Assembly: GCA_037833965.1 (NCBI GenBank) | Contig: AP031351.1 | Span: 11,792,501-11,856,500 of the forward strand | Reading direction: 5' to 3' | Source: Marchantia polymorpha subsp. ruderalis | Taxonomy: Eukaryota; Streptophyta; Marchantiopsida; Marchantiales; Marchantiaceae | Length of the DNA stretch: 64,000 nucleotides | Shown: piece by piece, positions 1 to 12,400 of the stretch | How positions within the stretch are numbered: position 1 is the stretch's first letter | Layout: each line of letters starts with the position of its first letter | Notes under the pieces: generated by a model | What the model was told of the DNA's origin: nothing | Seen by the model: only the letters and a program-made list of their open reading frames with translations | The model's database searches: none | Program-made: the position numbers and the translations under genes

Positions 1-1401
1 TTGGATTTGGGATCAACGTAGAGTTGGATAAGGGTCGATTGCATCCAAAGCTTCGGCTGAAGGCAAGGCACGTGGCGTTGCATCTTCTTCCTGTACCAGA
101 AATTGAGCTGCGAGGAAAATGGCCTCTAGGGGGTACCAGACTAGCAATAAATGCGAAGTATAGGTACGTGAGGTGCTAGGTGTATCATTATATTCCAACT
201 TGTGTTTTCTATTTAGACGACATAGTACTGTTTTCTGCGTGACAATGTGGTCACTCTATTGAAACTTCAGTTGTTTCCATTAAATGTCTCGTATTTCTTA
301 TTACCAAGCGACTCTAGCTTGCTTGGTTTCATCAGTTGCTCGTCAGCGGCCAGGCCTTGTGTCGAGTCATGCTGCGCACAACTCGAAGGTGTCACTTGAC
401 CCGGGTGCCGGCCCGTACGGCACTGTAGTGAATGTGAATAACGAAAATTTCCTGGCTAAAATTTGCTTCAAAAAAATTCAAGGACACTTGCCATGTTCTC
501 CAACTTTTTTGCTCGTGAATGAATCTATTATCTTACTTTTTTGATTTGAATGTAGTCAGGTGATATACATGAGATCTCCTAGTACAGCAGGTTTTCTTAA
601 GATATGCTCCAAAGAATCCAAAGATACTTGCCAAGTTCTCCAATTTCTTCGCCCGTGAATCGAATTTTTATGTTTTACTGTTTTGATTGAATGTAGGTAG
701 GTAAGATACATGAGATATACTAATACATCAGAGTTTGTTGTTAGTTGCATAGAGGTCACCTTGTTTTTTTGCAGTAGTATCATTGTCTTGCAGTAGGCCT
801 GGTGTTATGCAACTGACCGCTTGATTGTTGCTTGCAGAATACCTCTCGCAACGACTTTTGAGGAGATTTGGAGTAGCACCGGTGCTAGGCTGATGATCAG
901 CTTTTTTAATCCGCTAGGAACTGGGGTGCATTTGACACCTGGAGGTATTATCTGTCTTTCGATCCAATTCCTGGATTACCTGTTCCCTTAAGTGTGATGA
1001 ATCTTGTCGACTAACATGACGAAGATTCTTATGCTGGACAGTGGCAAAGTAGTACGTATTTGAGTTAAGAAATTCCCCTCTGCGTTTCATGTGGCAACGT
1101 AAAATGGTTTTTATAGTTTGCTCGTGACTTAAGCACCTCAAACCCCTCCACATTGGAAGATACTTCAATACAGTTTTTCCACTGAAAACGTATAGACAGG
1201 CACCGGCCGGCAGAGGTGACAAATGTCTCGCTTCCTTCGACAGGTCTGGAGTTTGATGAACATTTAATCAGGCTTGGAGAACATACGAAGCTACGACTGG
1301 CAGCCTCTGTAGATTTTCCTCGCAAGTTTCCTCTGGAAGAGGGTGAGCAGCCCGTTCGACTAAGAGTTCATCGCCTGGGATTGAAAACGTTGATAATGTG
1401 A
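1..1401 (+). CDS. 3' end of an unrecognised protein gene (three exons visible)
   Basis: Three exons read in one phase-consistent frame: up to 163, 838-944 and 1244-1401. The first ends in phase 2 before gtacgt, the second ends in phase 1 before gtatta, and the last ends with TGA. The roughly 140 visible residues alternate short hydrophobic and charged stretches, as in WPLGGTRLAINAKYR and EEIWSSTGARLMISFF, and end RVHRLGLKTLIM. This looks rich in beta strands and has no membrane helix or catalytic motif I know. A beta-barrel or lipid-binding fold is possible but is only an impression. The 5' part lies outside the window, so I cannot give length, targeting or start. The exon model is fairly safe because both joins keep frame; the function is unknown. 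Confidence 0.6.
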
Positions 1402-3180
1402 GCATTCTTTGCACTTACGACCCCCCGAGATCATTGTGTCGTTGCAATTCTAGATTTCGTTTAATTCCGATATCATGTGAAAACATTGCTTAGACATGGG
1501 CGTGCCGCTGCGAAGAATGCAGACTTTGTCATGTACAGATAGTCAATTGATAACACAATAAACTTTCATCTAGCGTGTGTGTTTTTGTTCAAACCTTTTT
1601 GTACCCAATTGAATCACTTGACTCGTTTTTTGTGATGTGAAGGCCTACTACAAAAGAAAATAACCCGCAGCTCGATGGTTCACATAATGCTCATGCCGTC
1701 TGAGGACCGCGTCGCCCAGTAGTATGTGCCTGTCATAGTCTGAATACAATAGACTCGCCGTTGTGAATTTTAAGTGGACGGATTGAAATGAGACTCAGTT
1801 GTCCCTATGAAATATTGTGTACAAATCGATCAGTCTCTTGACGCAGGTAGTTATTCATGAGTTGTCTCGGGAAGGACAAAGTTCTTCTTTTCGTCGCATA
1901 TTCCTTGTGGTTAGTGTTACTTCCTCTTGTTTGCTGGCAGCATCAACCAGGTGCAATGTGCTAAGTGGTGAGTGGAGACCCTGATGTTTTCCATTTGATA
2001 ATTGACTTGTACACTGTTGTAGGAAGATATGAGCTTGTAATACAGTACTTCTTGAAGTAGGAACACTCGAAATCCTGTTGTAAATGAGGAAGAACATATT
2101 GGAGTAAATTTTAATCCATCTCAGTTCGCCTTGCCTGTATCTCTTGTATTACCTCGACTATTCTTCTTTGTCGTAAGCAAGTTTCAACAGTAACGGACAA
2201 CAGAAAGATCTCTCAGACCTAAACAATTTACGTGTGAATACATGGGACCGTCTCTTCTTTGTGCGTCAAGTTACTACAAAAATAACAGCCTGCGTATCAA
2301 TCTGCGTAGCTGCACAATAATCTGCTGCGATGTCATGAATTCCTCATTGCTGCTTCAAGTTTCAGGAGTGCAGAAAGATCTTCGAGGCAAACTTCTTAAC
2401 ACCAATTCGAACTCCAACCTCCCGCTCATCAAGCGGCGTTTTAGTGTCTCATAGCATGCATGATATCACCGGCATGAGGTCATGGCAAACTCTATATGCA
2501 CTAGGTCTACAACAACAGGTTTACAACACGTCTGTACCATATGATATATGTCTTGCAACAATCGGTTGCATGATAATCCCTCTGACTTACTGCCTGCCAA
2601 CCCCGCAGAGATCTTGATTTCAATTCATGGTGAACATTCACTCAAATGGTTTCGAACTCTGTGCGTATGGAATGCCATAGGATCTTCAATGGTTCTCACT
2701 CGCTGTTTGCAGTGATCCACCCAAGGCTTCCAGTTTACATGCGGACATTGTTTAGATCACGACATCGAAGCCTGCAACCATCGAAGCAGTTTGACGTAGA
2801 TAGGTGACGTAAATAGTTGGTTACTATGGACACCTCCGAACAGATCCAGGTAACACAATGGTACTATGGTTTTTTCCTAGCCCAATGTCACCCGGTGGTG
2901 TTCATCATGTGGGATCTTTCCATCATTCCTGCGGTTCTACTTGGCCCCTTCTGATGTGATCTAGAACTGTGGAGGCCGATGGGCACATGTCGGACACTGC
3001 AGTAGAGCAGGATTACGGTACTCCAAGGAGCCAGGCCGTGAAGTCGACCTTACTCTCATGGAATCAGCCAGCGGACCTTCCCAATTCGTGTATTGAGGAG
3101 ATTTCCCCACTCACTCATCCGCATGGTGCTGTTACTGGCAATCGTCAACGCTGTAATGTGACTTTTTCCCAGCGACATGA
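1402..3180. other. intergenic, nothing recognised
   Basis: This is the downstream flank of the preceding + strand gene. Mixed-composition sequence with short open frames on both strands that resemble no family I know and show no consistent splice pattern. It probably contains the 3' UTR and terminator of the upstream gene. I see no repeats. Confidence 0.4.
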
Positions 3181-3645
3181 GATCCGGGCTCTAGATTCCC
3201 TGCAAATGTCAGTACGAAGAAACACCCGCGATCCGCAGTCCTGCCGAATGGACCAAATCTCAGCTCACGATCGTTGAAATGCAAGAGCCAAGAGCCACCG
3301 GTGACATTGCACTGCTCGAGCGTGCAATGTCTCTCCTCTCGAACCGGATGCGATCGTCTCTCGGAACAGCTGCTACAACTCTCGAAACGGGTGTTTAAGA
3401 ATTTGCAAGCGCCGGCAGCTCTGCGGGCAATGTCAATCGCGACGTGAAGTCTATCCGACAGGAATTCCGCGTGGGCAGACGTCTCATTCTCGGAATGCTT
3501 ACCTCTCTTCGTCGACATAGCGAAGATCATCGACGCTCGCATCTCCAACGGAGTGTTCTGCGTCACAGTGGAAGAAGCAGAAGGGTTTCGGATTGACGAA
3601 ACACGCGCGCGTCTCAGAATCATGATCCACGAAAGTAGAATCCCA
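3181..3645 (+). pseudogene. doubtful GC-rich coding island, interrupted once
   Basis: A GC-richer island between AT-rich flanks. The + strand frame starting at 3181 is open for about 155 codons apart from one in-frame TGA near 3448. It contains protein-like runs such as LSEQLLQLSKRVFKNLQAP and, further on, VFCVTVEEAEGFRIDETRA, and stops just before 3650. The - strand also has an open frame (3132-3623, 163 aa) across the same DNA, so strand is uncertain. I recognise no family. Options are a decayed host gene, an exon of a gene whose other exons I missed, or chance openness from high GC. Confidence 0.25.
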
Positions 3646-4687
3646 TAGGGCCGAGTGAACAGCCAAGAGGATTAAATATTTAAGTGCGAGGATAATGACA
3701 ACATGATTTTTTCCCCAACTCTGCCGCGCGAGGACAAGAAGGGCCCATCGTTGGAACTGTTTTCTGCAATCTGATTCTTACGGCTAACTTGCCAATGTTA
3801 GAATTTGACTCTGTGGACGTCGATGGACAAATGTCTTTCCAGTTTTTGCATCATTTGAAACTCATGATGAGATTTATGAATGGACAGTTCATGAATCATT
3901 CTGCGTATTATTTTATTTTGTTTTTCTGACTTGAGGGGATTACTGTTTCATTCGTTCATTTAACAGGATATGATGACATTTGTTGTTATTCACAAGAGTT
4001 TAAGTATAAACATGTCCAGATCGAGAATTAACATTACACTTTTTGCTCACGGAAATGCCGAGCTCTCTCGTTCTCCCGGCCCTTCTAACAAAGCTTCTCC
4101 CGCGCAGGTGAGAGCTACAACAAGAGCACTGGGTTGGCATGACCAATGACTGACTCAGCGTTCAACGTCCTACTAAGGTTATGTATAATACTCAGCTTCG
4201 AAATTTGGTGAATTTAATACTGTATTATACACAATTGACTCTGTACAGTGATCTAACGGTTGAGATATTACATTGCTCCGTTTAATCCTCCGATGTCGAC
4301 ACGTGTCTACCCTCACAAGCACCACAAAGAAGAGTAGAGTCATGCAAACAAGTAAAATCAATGTGGTTGCTCGTCATAGTGTTACAAGAAACTTCTATAC
4401 TGCGTTGTGGGATGGCAAATTCAGTGATTAACCTTCTTTTCCTACCAGCAGATGTTGAAAAATACGATGACCGTATTATGAGATGATTTGTTTCTACCAG
4501 GAAGAATTCTAGAGGTACTTAGTAATGTCGTAAGAGAAAGAATCGAAGGGAAGGGACGGAGAAGAGGAACAGCGCAAAGATAAGCAGAAATTCTGAATTA
4601 AAATCATTCACAGTTAGTAAAATTCAAGTCGATTTATTAACAGTAAAATATATATGGACTTTTGATGCCCTGTATAATACTCGGGTT
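3646..4687. other. AT-rich intergenic, nothing recognised
   Basis: AT-rich sequence with only short frames. I see no gene, RNA or clear repeat in it. Confidence 0.4.
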
Positions 4688-4931
4688 TTATATGTACAGA
4701 TCACTAGTCCCTACACGTCCAGATCCAACATCCGCACCGCGCAGGAGTGTGTCAGGTGGAGTTATGAACTGACGTACGCTGAACATGAGGGCTTGAGGAG
4801 GTGAATACGGAAAATTCTCCTAAAAGTCCATGCCCCACGATTGTGCACGATTTTGACGGCCCACGCAACAGACAACGTCGAGGCATACCTGCCACTGGTG
4901 ATCCACCATTTGATCCAGTCCAGGTTTCTGT
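4688..4931 (-). CDS. two possible terminal exons of an unrecognised gene
   Basis: On the - strand, exon 4889-4931 ends at a gtatgc donor in phase 0. It joins exon 4688-4819, which follows a ttttag acceptor and ends in TAA. The last exon gives 43 residues including PQALMFSVRQFITPPDTLL, which look like real protein, but I recognise no family. I could not find convincing upstream exons. A further donor-like site near 5400 (ctcg followed by gtgagt) could belong to the same gene. The call rests only on phase agreement and residue composition. Confidence 0.3.
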
Positions 4932-6128
4932 CTGTTGAAGTAAGTTGCTCTAGGTTGCAAAGAACGAATTGCCAAGATTCATGCGGGCTTAAGGATAATT
5001 CTGGTACATATCTCTTTCGAGTTCAATCTGTTCACAGGTTGAGTCTTTATCGTCTACTTATTTCAGGCTTACTCTTCGGACGGGGGGAATTTCGCTGCTT
5101 TCATAATCCGTTTCAACGAAGTAGAGACAAAATAATTTTTTTAACGACATTTATCTTTCTCTTTCACTAGGCTAATTAAATTATTCTACTCCAACATATC
5201 TCTCCCCCCTAATGTTTCACTCGACATTTCGTTATCATGGAGAGACTTCGACAGTTTTTACCATGTCTTCCCCTTCGTTGACGAAGGGTAAGACATTCAG
5301 ATGCTAAATGCTCTTCAAAGATCCCCTTTTGTTTCCAACGAAGACACGACGATCATGTGGTATGACGAGGAAGTAAAGCGGCTGAAACCACTCACCGAGA
5401 GCATTTTCGAATACACATATGGTTCCCTGCTTTACGCCAATGTCAATCAGACTTCTCACATAAAGTCATCAAAATCCAAGCCCGGCTCAATCCCATACCG
5501 GAAGAGACAGAGGCAGGGTCGCAAGACGATAGAAAGCCTTTCAAAAGTAGGATAAAGTACTAATAATTGCAGAACAACAATAATTTGTTCAAACGACAAA
5601 TGTTTGAACAGATATAAGAACAGTGTTTACAAGGAATGGAATACCATCTCCTTTTTCCCGGAAATCAATACCCCAAGAATGGATTCAATAATAACCAGAT
5701 CAGGTTTTCAATGTATTTACAAGTCAACTTCCAAACTTCCGGCGGCGGAGTCCAAAGAGACAGATTGCGACTGGATTCTTTACATCGAGACTCCGTCTCT
5801 TATATACAGGCCCTGCAAGCTAAGCTACCCTTAGATTCGCAGTAACCATGATTTACATTAGAACGATAATAAACCTTCAGCGAAGGAAAGAGACAAAAGA
5901 TGGAAACTTGCCGGCCTCGATTCGCTAACGGGGTCAAACAGATCAGCCTCAAGCGTGTCAAACATCACACTCGGCCAGGTACGTAACCTATGTACACTAT
6001 ATAGACAAGGGCGACTATCACGACCGTGACTGCATGCGTCTCAATTACACGCAAAGAATCGTCAAATTACAGCCAGCTTTGTGGCTCTAAATCGAGGCTT
6101 CAAGTCTGCAGAACAGAAACTCATAAAG
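4932..6128. other. intergenic or intronic, unresolved
   Basis: Short frames at 5301-5555 and 5604-5845 on + are not matched to any family. On - there are exon-like snatches near 5400 and 5760. None could be joined into a gene model. The right end should hold the 3' UTR of the nuclease gene that ends at 6129. Confidence 0.3.
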
Positions 6129-9100
6129 TTAGATGCTAGGAGAAGTCACTAACGGTGCACATTTTCTCTGCTTTGTACCACTCAGATCAATGACTGCAGC
6201 ATTCTTGTACTTTTTACACACCTGCTTTTGCTGGCGCCTCTTCTTTGTCCTCAGCTGACTCAACTCATCTCTTAAGCGAGCTGTAGGAACAAGAACACCG
6301 TGAGAAAGTTGCTCCAACGAGGGCTTACAACAAGCTGTGCTGAAAAGAATTTGCCCGTCAGGCTGTGACGGGCAACTAGAATAGCCACCCTGGCGGAGTG
6401 GTACCGGTAGGAAGTACAAGTGCTATATTTGGGAAGAAGTAGGATTGAATGCAAAGGGAGTTCAAAAACGAGAGCACTATTAGAGAATGAAGAGGGTTGG
6501 TCCTCTGCTGGGACTTCTCACCATACACCAGTACTTAGCCAAAAGGTGGGTTGTTTTTTCTGAGGTGGAATAAAAGATTATTTCAATCACACCTGTGTAT
6601 CAATTATATTATCTCAGAGCCACTCATAGTGACTCTGAGATAATCTGATTGCTAGGTGAATTACCTGCGTCACTGTAGCGCTCCTCAATGGCAGCCATCA
6701 TCATGCTGCGCACGAGAACAAACTCCTCTGCTGCTGCACAGGAATCTGACTCGGGCCTGTGTGACACAGAAAAACCCATGAAGGTGTAAGACCCAACTTG
6801 TTGCTGTACACAAGAAGCGGGAGAACGGAAGAGAGATGCGTTGGAGATCAAGAAGTTGTTCGCAAATCGTACCTGTCCAGTTCTGTTAGCACTATCCCCA
6901 CATTGGCTCGCAGAGCACGAGATGGTAATCTGGCGGGATCATTGACAATTCTGACTCCGTCACCGTAGGCAAGCTCCCGGTTTACTTGAATAGGGATCTG
7001 CGTCACCATATCCACGATCAGGACGAGCCAGCCTTTGTTGACGGACACCGAACGAACTAAGATATCGCGGGTATGGAAGGAGACCTGTCCTAGTAGCAAG
7101 CTACGAGGTATAGTAGTTGCGATCTTCAGAAGTTTGAACTTGGGGACTGACGTGAAAGAAGAACAAAAACTTAACATGATTATAATGAAAATCATGACTG
7201 TTCAAGAACAGGATCGTAACAGGACACAACCAAAGTAGCCCTTTAGACAATTTTATACCTTGCATCGGATAGCGAGGTTGATGGCGTCCGATGGCCGCAG
7301 GTCCAGTGACACCATCTTCTGAGTTTCATCTCCCACCTGCGCAGAATAGGACTTCAACTCAGTCACAGGACGAATCATTGCAGACCACTCAGAGTCTTGA
7401 TTATTCCAGTTCAATTCAAATTCAGTTCATACCTTGGTGACATAAATGCGCGCATAGTACGCCTCCTGAACTCTCCGAGTTACCCGTACAAGCTTGGCCT
7501 GGAAAAAAGAGAGATTTCCACGTAAGTTTTATTTCCAATTTCGTCAGACAACTTACAACTGCTTCGCACAACGTCGAGCTTAGCTTAAAGTTTAAACTGC
7601 ACCTCATAGCCCATCAATTCGAGCATATCCTTCATCACTTGGTAGACTGTTGGTCTAGCCTGCGAAAAAACACCAACGAAAGGCGCAATTAGGATGCTGT
7701 GTCGGCGTTTATCGCAGTCCAACTGCTGACGAAGATATTCACCATCTTGCTGACAACTGTGCAAAGAATGGCTATGCTTCCAGCACCTAACGATCAACAG
7801 CATATAGACTACAAGACAACAACGTCCAAGGGCAAGATGCAGAACGGGGAACGTTCAGCCGGAACTCAGATACATACCACTTGGACGTTTCGTACTGCCT
7901 CCATGAGCATGGTGCTGGGCAACTCCACTGTCAAAGGTGCAATCAGAGGTTAAGTCACGTCCCTCAGAGAATTGTAATACAGACGTACTTCTATCAGCCT
8001 CGAGCACAAAGGGGAAAACAAGAAGGCCGCATAGTGAAGAGGTTGAGGACCCAATTGACATGTGAATTGCAAGCACCTGTTCATTATGAATGGGAACGGG
8101 TTGCAAATACTCACAAACAATAATGGGCAGCAACAAATCGCTCCCATCCTCCATCTTCAGCACGATAGCAGGCTGTGGGGCATAATCTGGAAGATGTCCT
8201 CCTTCCGGGTTGTTGTGAACGCACTTCACAAATCTTCCATCGCGCATTTTGATGAGAAAGCCTTCAGACCCGCTCTTCACCTCCACTGCACACACGTCAT
8301 CGTCCGAAACAAGTTGAGAGGCTAGGGACAGACACACATATGAAGCCATTGCTGACGTAGAATACGAAATTGCCCGACGCCATAGCCTACGAGATCATGA
8401 CAAGTTTACAGCAACCTCACGGCCCGAAATGATTTCAAACCAATTTCCCGGAAAATAAGGAACTCTGTGGTCGTAGAGCACGTAGGAGAATTGAGGCACG
8501 TCAGGTGACTATTAAAAAAGGGTCTGGACGCTTAGGTTGTCTCGATCAAGGCCGATAAAAGTTCCAGCGCGTTCCAAGACAGAATTGCGGAAATGATAAA
8601 ACTTGCGCAATTTCGGTTACTACTACTGCCGCTCTACCGTGAACTTTTCGTATCCGTGTCCAACATACATGTCCGCATCGAAGAAATGCAACTCGATTGC
8701 CAACGAAGCATGACATTTAGGGGGAGAATTCACTCCGGCATCCCGAGAAGAAAACAAAATCTAGAATGAAAACCAAGGAATGCTTTGCGACGAGTGGGAC
8801 AATAGGAGAGACCAGAAAGGAAAACATGTGCCGAAACTCGAAAGACAGCAGAGCACCGATCAAGACGCGCAAATCTTGTCTCTTAACAAGAATGAAAGGG
8901 CAGTTTCGCGTCGAGGGCCCCCAATTGGGCCACTCGGGGAGCACTACGAGGACGAGGCGCAAGTCTCACCAGCTTCGACCACGGTCGAATCGACGTAGTC
9001 CTCATCGTTCTCGCTGAACCCGGAATCGGCAGCGCTGCTGCCATTGTTGAAAGACATGCTCGACTGACACTGAGATGTACGACTCTCCGTCCGCTCCCAC

Positions 9101-9243
9101 CGCAACCATCCTCCTTGCTGCACGGACGGCACCCGCCTTCCCGCGCCAAGCTTGCACGACCTCAAAGCCACGACGCGGCCTCCGGTCTGTTGCGACATCA
9201 AAATCGACGCCGGAGCCGCTGCCACCTGCAACACGACCGCCAT
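6129..9243 (-). CDS. BBD-type bifunctional nuclease (BFN domain + UVR motif), plastid-targeted
   Basis: Nine exons on the - strand: 8970-9243, 8115-8285, 7878-7927, 7603-7659, 7433-7498, 7259-7336, 6873-6997, 6665-6756 and 6129-6280. They total 1065 bp (354 aa) and every junction keeps frame. Residues 1 to about 65 are Ala/Ser/Arg-rich with few acidic residues, like a chloroplast transit peptide. Then comes DEDYVDSTVVEA, shared with Arabidopsis BBD1/BBD2. The BFN (DUF151) domain follows, with GSEGFLIKMRDGR, HLPDYAPQPAIVLKMEDG and SLDLRPSDAINLAIRCK. A C-terminal UVR-like helix (IEERYSDA then RLRDELSQLR) precedes a basic tail. Known members cleave RNA and DNA in vitro and are tied to abscisic-acid or basal defence responses; the substrate here is not shown. 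Reading to the stop at 6129 rather than splicing again after QQKQ is my choice. Start ATG 9243 is the first in the transit-peptide frame. Confidence 0.92.
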
Positions 9244-10620
9244 CCTTCTCTATCTAAAGAACCCGAAATCAGGACACCTTTGCCAATTCCACCCACGCGG
9301 ACTTTCGACGCCTCGCCCTCCTGTGCGGCAGAGAGCAAAATTGACCGCCACTCGAGCCCAATTGGCGAATGCGGAAACCGGGGCGCTCGACCCCTTCTTC
9401 CTCAATTCGAGCCCGCAGAGGAGCGAGTCAATCGAGGCACCGGCCGATCGACGAGGCACACCGGAGCGGAAGGAGCGACTCCCGACGACCAACTGACCTA
9501 GCGGGGAAGTGATGCTATCGTCGGGCCTGCGTGCTCATCACATCGAGCACTCGATCAACCGCTCGGTCGGTGGGTCGATCGATCGATCGATCGCGGGGCG
9601 AGAGGTGCGAGCGGCGTGCCGAGGCCAGGCGGGGGTGCGCAAGACTGGGCGAGGGGAGGGGAGGGCAGAGGCGACTGAAACTCCTGCTGCTGCATCGAGC
9701 TCTTCAGCTCTTGCTGCTTTCTGCGCTCGCGCTCGAGGACAAGCCCGAGCCCGACGGGGGCTCCAGCCGGCCGGGAGAAGATAACCCTGCTCGCTATTCT
9801 CTGAGCTCCGGGCGGGCGGGCAGGCGGGCAGGCGGGCAGCAGGCAGAAAAAGAAGAGCTCGCAGTCTCAGGTTGCGCTGTGCTCCTTTCCTTATCCGTTC
9901 GATGTCGCGGTTCGTTCGTTCGATGGCTCGGATCGGCGACCAACTTGGGTCGACGGAACGGCGAGATTTGAAAGCGGAAGATGGGAAGCGAGCGCACGCC
10001 AACTTGCCGGACACGTGTCTCCGCCTCGATGGTGCTTTTCTCGCACCACCGGGTTCATCAGCCGACGGGAACACGATGGTGCCGTCAGCTGACAGCCCGG
10101 CGTCACAGTCGGCCACCCCCTGCCGTGGTTACCGACCTCAACCCCTGGTCTGGTTTCTTGTCCTTGATATTTCTGACCCCTCCCTGGCTGGACAAAGCTA
10201 TTCCACGCTGACTCCCTTGCTTCCCCTTCGGACAACTCCTTTCCGCAAAAGTTCCCTGCGGTACCCATCGGTACCTGCTCGAGAGAATGAGACTCAGGAG
10301 ATTCTGGGCCATACAATCTCTCGCTCGGCACCATGTTCACTATCTGTGTTCGGATTCTGCCATGGGATTCTTCACTTCTCTGTTGGACAATTCGGAAAAG
10401 GTTGTGCTTGCTCTTTTCACCTTCCGAAGTGCTTCCCGGGTGACAAAGGTAGATGGCCTGGAATCTTCAGCATCGGCATCTTCGCTCATGGCCATATCCA
10501 GGGTGTACATGATTGCTTCGATTCCGTTGCTGGTGCTCAATATTCTCCCCGTTCTCTCTCTCTCTCTCTCTTTTTCACACAATTGAGAGCACAATAGGAA
10601 ATATCATATGTTTATCGGAA
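9244..10620. promoter_or_regulatory. GC-rich leader and promoter region of the nuclease gene
   Basis: Very GC-rich sequence directly upstream of the nuclease ATG, with short repeats: gatc units near 9573-9596, gggcggg/caggcggg units near 9811-9840, and a CT run near 10556-10574. Several long frames on both strands (9538-10116 -, 9872-10597 +) have biased Arg/Ala/Ser composition without any motif, as expected by chance at this GC level. It most likely holds the 5' UTR and promoter. The - strand frame at 10340-10594, with SEDADAEDSRPSTFVTREA, is the most protein-like piece and could be an unrecognised exon. Confidence 0.4.
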
Positions 10621-12400
10621 TTTTGAAGTTATCCACATTTCCTCGAGAGGATCGGAGGCTAGTAAGACTGCGCGCGCCGACCTGGAGTGCCCGGTAAGTC
10701 GGTCCGGGTCGGGGTCCGGGTCTGGTTTTCTCGGTCACTTTACCGGTCCAATGCTTGGTTCGCCAGTCGGGAGCACGGCCAGATCTTCCAGTAACAGAGT
10801 CAGCAGCCATCGGGTACCGAGTGACCGGCGTGGTGGGTTCGGCTCAGTGATTTGACTTTTGGGTTCTTGTCGATCGGTTATGGCGTTTGCTCTCATTCAT
10901 GCCGCCGCTGGCTTTCGAGTCCATCGTCTCGGGCCGATGATCGAGATTGTCCGAGCTGGAATCGCCAAGGCCGAACGAAGGCCAGGTCACTCGCGTAACT
11001 TTCTCCCAGGTCCAGCACACTTAATGTCCTCGTCACGTTAGCCAATCATCGTCAGCACGCACCGTCCAGCGTTAAACCATCCGAACGGTATGTGCGACCG
11101 TAACGGAAGATTTCGTTCTCCGTCCTCCGTCTTGGCCTTTTCTTTCCTTCGCTGCGATCGCAGCATCGCTACGTCTACGAGCGCGCCTTTAGAGCGGTCT
11201 TATCATGATCGCAAACGAACGATTCGATCCCGATCTTTGACTGAGGAATTGCGAATTATAGCCAGCCGAGATTCTCCCGCAGGAGAGGAGAATAAAGGAA
11301 GCTCTGACATGACTGCGGATGTCAGAGCTCCCGTCGTGAAGGATCACCTCTCGTGAACTGGCGCGGGGGCCGTACAATCTATTCCTGTCCACTCCGGCGT
11401 CCAGAGCCAAGTGACGCCACGGTCGTCGGCAAATCCAATCTGCTAGAACAGTAGGTGCGTTCTGTAGAGCCCTCGGGACGGGAAGGCAACTTACCGTCGC
11501 CCAGGTTCGGATTGGTCGGCATGCGCCGTTGATCTCTCGCTGTCGAGCTCACGACTCCACCTCCGGGTCGAGCCGAACTGGTTTGGATGGACAGAAGCTG
11601 ACGGCGGGGTCGACGTTCGGGTTTTGATGACTCGCGGAACGGGGTCTAGTCAGCAGTCATCATCGGTGGGCCCGGTGCTACCGCAGCATTTCATCCACAA
11701 GGGCGAACTGTCAGATACGCCGGGGCACGGTGCGAGCGTCGGGTTCCATGAGTCCCCGGCGAGGCGGTCGCGAGGATTTCCCAAGTCCTGGTTGTGACCG
11801 GTCCACGCGGTCGGACATGATGGTGCGGTTGCTTGCATTCTTCAGATAAGTGAGACATCGAGGCATTCTCCTCGATCATCACCTCGAGCCGAAAATCGGT
11901 GGAGGACTTTGTTTGAGATGCTGGTGGAACTGACATCTCTACGAATGGAAAAGCCCTCGGTCTGTGGCCATGGGTTCTCACATGGAGGCGGCAGAAAGGG
12001 ATCACGCGCCATGGAAGTGGAGGAACCGGACACCGGGGAGTGCTATGGGCAAACTGGAACTGACACACTTCGATTCGACGTCGAGCAAGCTCGCCTCACA
12101 CTAGCTCACAGTAACATCATGACATATCGGATCCAGCTCATGGCGCCTCATGACAAATTGATGCTCGCCGTTCACCGAGTGTGCTAGTCAGTTGTGCATT
12201 CTCCCCGCTGCGTTCACGTTGGCTGTCACAAAGCCAACCGACTTTCGGTTAAACCTCGAGGACAAATAAGCCTCTAAGTACCTCCGACCGGTCTGGCCAG
12301 TTTCTCGTTTCTGCACAATCTCAAAATGAGTATTGAGTTGATGATGGATAATGCAATCATTATTACCCTGGACAATGCATGGGACAGGTTGCAAATCATT
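10621..12400. other. GC-moderate intergenic, nothing recognised
   Basis: Overlapping short frames on both strands (11090-11356 +, 11691-12068 -, 11909-12187 +) with no family resemblance and no phase-consistent splice pairs. It could hold a non-coding transcript. Composition changes sharply to AT-rich near 12400, marking the edge of the transposon-rich block. Confidence 0.35.

Noticed and set aside
9538-10597. Long open frames on both strands (192 aa -, 241 aa +)
   Set aside because: Composition is Arg/Ala/Ser/Pro-biased with no motif. They overlap each other in very GC-rich leader DNA where stops are rare by chance.
11090-12187. Several 60-125 aa frames on both strands
   Set aside because: No phase-consistent introns, no motifs, frames overlap.
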